DNA from: Comamonadaceae bacterium
GTDB lineage: Bacteria; Pseudomonadota; Gammaproteobacteria; Burkholderiales; Burkholderiaceae_C
Assembly: GCA_947443645.1 (NCBI GenBank)
Contig: CANEXF010000022.1
Span: 1 to 37,859 of the forward strand
Length of the DNA stretch: 37,859 bases
Direction: 5' to 3'
Program-made: the position numbers and the translations under genes
Notes under the pieces: generated by a model
Seen by the model: the letters and a program-made list of their open reading frames with translations, nothing else
Database searches by the model: none
Told to the model about the DNA's origin: nothing
Part shown: piece by piece, positions 36,307 to 37,859 of the stretch
Position numbering within the stretch: the stretch's first letter is position 1
Layout of the letters: each line of letters starts with the position of its first letter

Positions 36307-36325
36307 AACAATAACCATTCTCATA
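36307..36325 (-). promoter_or_regulatory. Fur-box-like operator upstream of feoAB
   Basis: On the minus strand the 19 bp read TATGAGAATGGTTATTGTT, close to known Fur sites built from NATWAT units (GATAATGATAATCATTATC consensus). It lies 92 bp before the feoA ATG, in an AT-rich stretch suited to a promoter. Iron-replete Fur would repress feoAB. The plus-strand gene at 36485 could also be affected. Confidence 0.7.
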
Positions 36326-36484
36326 TAAGTACACGGCGAGCTTGGTTTCCGATGCGAAATAGGTCTTTAAATGCAGGGCTTCCTTTTTCAACGCAGCTAG
36401 GTAACTTCCCTGTAACTTTGCTTGGGCAATGGACTTAGCATCAGCATGTTCGCTGAAGCCGTGTTTCAGACTGGAAGGACTGCC

Positions 36485-36979
36485 ATGCTGTTCAAGACTG
36501 AAGGATTGTTACGCGTCATTTTTTGTCTTTTTGTGGGCCTATTGCTCGCACCGACCTGGGCTCAGGAACGCTTTACGGCGTCTTCGGACGGTCAGGAAGT
36601 GACAGATAGCAAGACCGGACTGATCTGGCGGCGTTGCGCCGAGGGTATGCAGTGGAAGGGCCGCAGTTGTAGTGGCAAGGCGGTGTTCTCTACCCAGGCC
36701 GAATCGGCTGCACTTGCCAAAAGCGCCGGGGCTGGCGGTGCTGATTGGCGTTTGCCGACGCTGAAAGAGCTGGCCAGCATTGTGGCCGTGCGCGAGGCCG
36801 AAGAGGGCAAGGCTGCGATTGATCCGCGGGCATTTCCGGCAACACCGGTGAGCCGTTTCTGGACTTCCAGCAGCGTCGGGCCGGGCTACTTCATGTTTGT
36901 GGGCTTCAGCGATGGCTCTGCAGGCGAGGCGGCGCGCGGCTCGCCTGGCGCGACACGGCTGGTTCGCGACCCCAAGTAG
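36485..36979 (+). CDS. DUF1566 (Lcl-like) secreted protein
   Basis: A 164-residue exported protein. A signal peptide (about 1-26, cleavage after TWAQ) is followed by a DUF1566 domain: VTDSKTGLIWRRCAEGMQW, DWRLPTLKELASIV and FWTSSSV, typical of this widespread family of extracellular proteins with unknown function. Cys residues in RRCAEG and RSCSG may form a disulfide. GGAAGGA lies just before the ATG at 36485; the frame is open 21 codons further upstream without support. Confidence 0.88.
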   Translation: MLFKTEGLLRVIFCLFVGLLLAPTWAQERFTASSDGQEVTDSKTGLIWRRCAEGMQWKGRSCSGKAVFSTQAESAALAKSAGAGGADWRLPTLKELASIVAVREAEEGKAAIDPRAFPATPVSRFWTSSSVGPGYFMFVGFSDGSAGEAARGSPGATRLVRDPK

Positions 36980-37031
36980 TGCCTGGGCACTAGAACATAG
37001 AACGCGCGATTTTTCGGTTTATGCTTTCTTC

Positions 37032-37670
37032 ATGAAACTTCACAATTATTTTCGATCGTCCTCCTCCTTTCGCGTGCGCATTGCGCTTGAGCTCAAGGGC
37101 TTGAGTTATGAGTACATTCCGGTCCACATTGCGCGCGGCGACCACAAGAAGCCGCCTTATGCCGACCTGTCCGCCGACACCCTGGTGCCCATGCTGGAAG
37201 TCGATGGCCTGAAGCTGTCGCAGTCCATGGCCATCATCGAGTACCTTGATGAAACCCACCCGGCAAGTCCGCTGCTGCCTGCCGATGCGGCCGGTCGTGC
37301 CCAGGTGCGCGCGCTGGCCCAGTCCATCGCCTGCGAAATCCACCCCATCAACAATCTGCGCGTGCTCAAGTACCTGGTCAAGGAACTCAAACTGAGCGAG
37401 GACGCCAAAAACGCCTGGTACCGCCACTGGTGCCGCGAAGGCCTTGAGGCTTTCGAGCGCCAGCTCAAGCAGCTGCCCGATGCGACTTTTTGCTACGGCA
37501 ACACGCCGACGCTGGCCGACTGCTGCCTGGTGCCGCAGATCTTCAATGCCAAGCGTTTTGAGGTCAGCTTTGACGGCTTGCCGCGAACCATAGCAGCCTA
37601 CGATGCCTGCATGGCTTTACCCGCGTTTCAGAAAGCCCAGCCTTCGGCCTGTCCGGACAACGAAGCCTGA
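37032..37670 (+). CDS. maiA: Maleylacetoacetate isomerase (zeta-class GST)
   Basis: Glutathione-dependent cis-trans isomerase of tyrosine/homogentisate or gentisate catabolism. Length 212 is exactly typical. The N-terminal thioredoxin-like domain begins with HNYFRSSSSFRVRIALELKG, the Ser-rich active-site loop of the zeta class, and has LVPMLEVDG and SQSMAIIEYLDE. The C-terminal helical domain contains the conserved IACEIHPINNLRVLKYL and PTLADCCLVPQIFNAKRF. No fumarylacetoacetase or homogentisate dioxygenase is adjacent, so the pathway partner is not visible here. A repeat array begins 8 bp after the stop. Confidence 0.95.
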   Translation: MKLHNYFRSSSSFRVRIALELKGLSYEYIPVHIARGDHKKPPYADLSADTLVPMLEVDGLKLSQSMAIIEYLDETHPASPLLPADAAGRAQVRALAQSIACEIHPINNLRVLKYLVKELKLSEDAKNAWYRHWCREGLEAFERQLKQLPDATFCYGNTPTLADCCLVPQIFNAKRFEVSFDGLPRTIAAYDACMALPAFQKAQPSACPDNEA

Positions 37671-37677
37671 AACAAAT

Positions 37678-37859
37678 GACCCCCACGCTCCCCACTGCGT
37701 GTGGTTCGCTGCCCCCCGAGGGGGCTGAACTTGCTCGGGGCGGCCCTTCGCGGCGTTCGCTGACCCCCACGCTCCCCACTGCGTGTGGTTCGCTGCCCCC
37801 CGAGGGGGCTGAACTTGCTCGGGGCGGCCCTTCGCGGCGTTCGCTGACCCCCACGCTCC
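37678..37859 (+). repeat. 84-bp tandem repeat array at right edge (more than 2 units)
   Basis: Units start at 37678, 37762 and 37846, exactly 84 bp apart and identical where complete. The core from C6-GA-G5 through GAACTTGCTCGGGGCGGCCC is shared with the left array; the other half (CACGCTCCCCACTGCGTGTGG) differs. The array runs off the window. Because 84 is a multiple of three, a 28-residue period stays open on the minus strand, but it is not a gene. Confidence 0.95.

Noticed and set aside
37564..37854. Open frame with a 28-residue repeat on the minus strand
   Set aside because: It is created by the 84-bp array, whose length is a multiple of three; composition is unlike a real protein.

Overview
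This window looks like chromosomal DNA of a betaproteobacterium of the order Burkholderiales, most likely family Comamonadaceae (Polaromonas/Rhodoferax-like). The signs are high GC, the lpxA-lpxB-rnhB order, a lipoyl-domain-bearing E3 next to aceE/aceF, a betaproteobacterial proteasome homologue (BPH), a Bug-family receptor, and the GC-rich dispersed repeats typical of that family. This placement is inference from gene content; no database search was run.

Layout. 1-297: tandem 84-bp repeats. 356-3739 (+): lpxA, lpxB, rnhB and a SpoU-type RNA methyltransferase. 3935-8956 (+): carA, carB, then greA behind a terminator-like leader hairpin. 8957-9898: a DUF4149 membrane gene between inverted copies of dispersed repeats. 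9900-14139 (-): folD, a FixJ-like response regulator and a PAS histidine kinase, divergent from aceE. 14381-21288 (+): aceE, aceF, bph, lpdA, closed by a strong terminator. 21439-22488 (+): a lipoprotein alpha/beta hydrolase.

22564-27989 (-), read from high to low coordinates: a two-subunit periplasmic molybdenum hydroxylase (Ior-type), then soxX, soxY, soxZ and soxA, tightly packed with stop/start overlaps at four of five junctions, then an unknown Cys/His-rich membrane protein. No soxB or soxCD lies in the window, and SoxY lacks the canonical GGCGG tail although its terminal cysteine remains. I regard this as the best candidate for an undescribed system: a Sox-type carrier and cytochrome set serving a molybdenum dehydrogenase rather than classical thiosulfate oxidation.

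28343-37670: a Bug receptor, an NlpC/P60 peptidase (-), an MlaE/MlaD pair without an adjacent ATPase plus a lipoprotein, an MFS transporter, feoA-feoB (-) behind a Fur-box-like site, a DUF1566 protein and a maleylacetoacetate isomerase. 37678-37859: another 84-bp array running off the window.

A second repeat family, a palindromic element of about 55 bp ending in an AGCTAT...ATAG motif, occurs seven times. Four copies lie inside genes (lpxB, the RNA methyltransferase, DUF4149, lpdA), all in the same reading frame, so they add a related peptide to four unrelated proteins.
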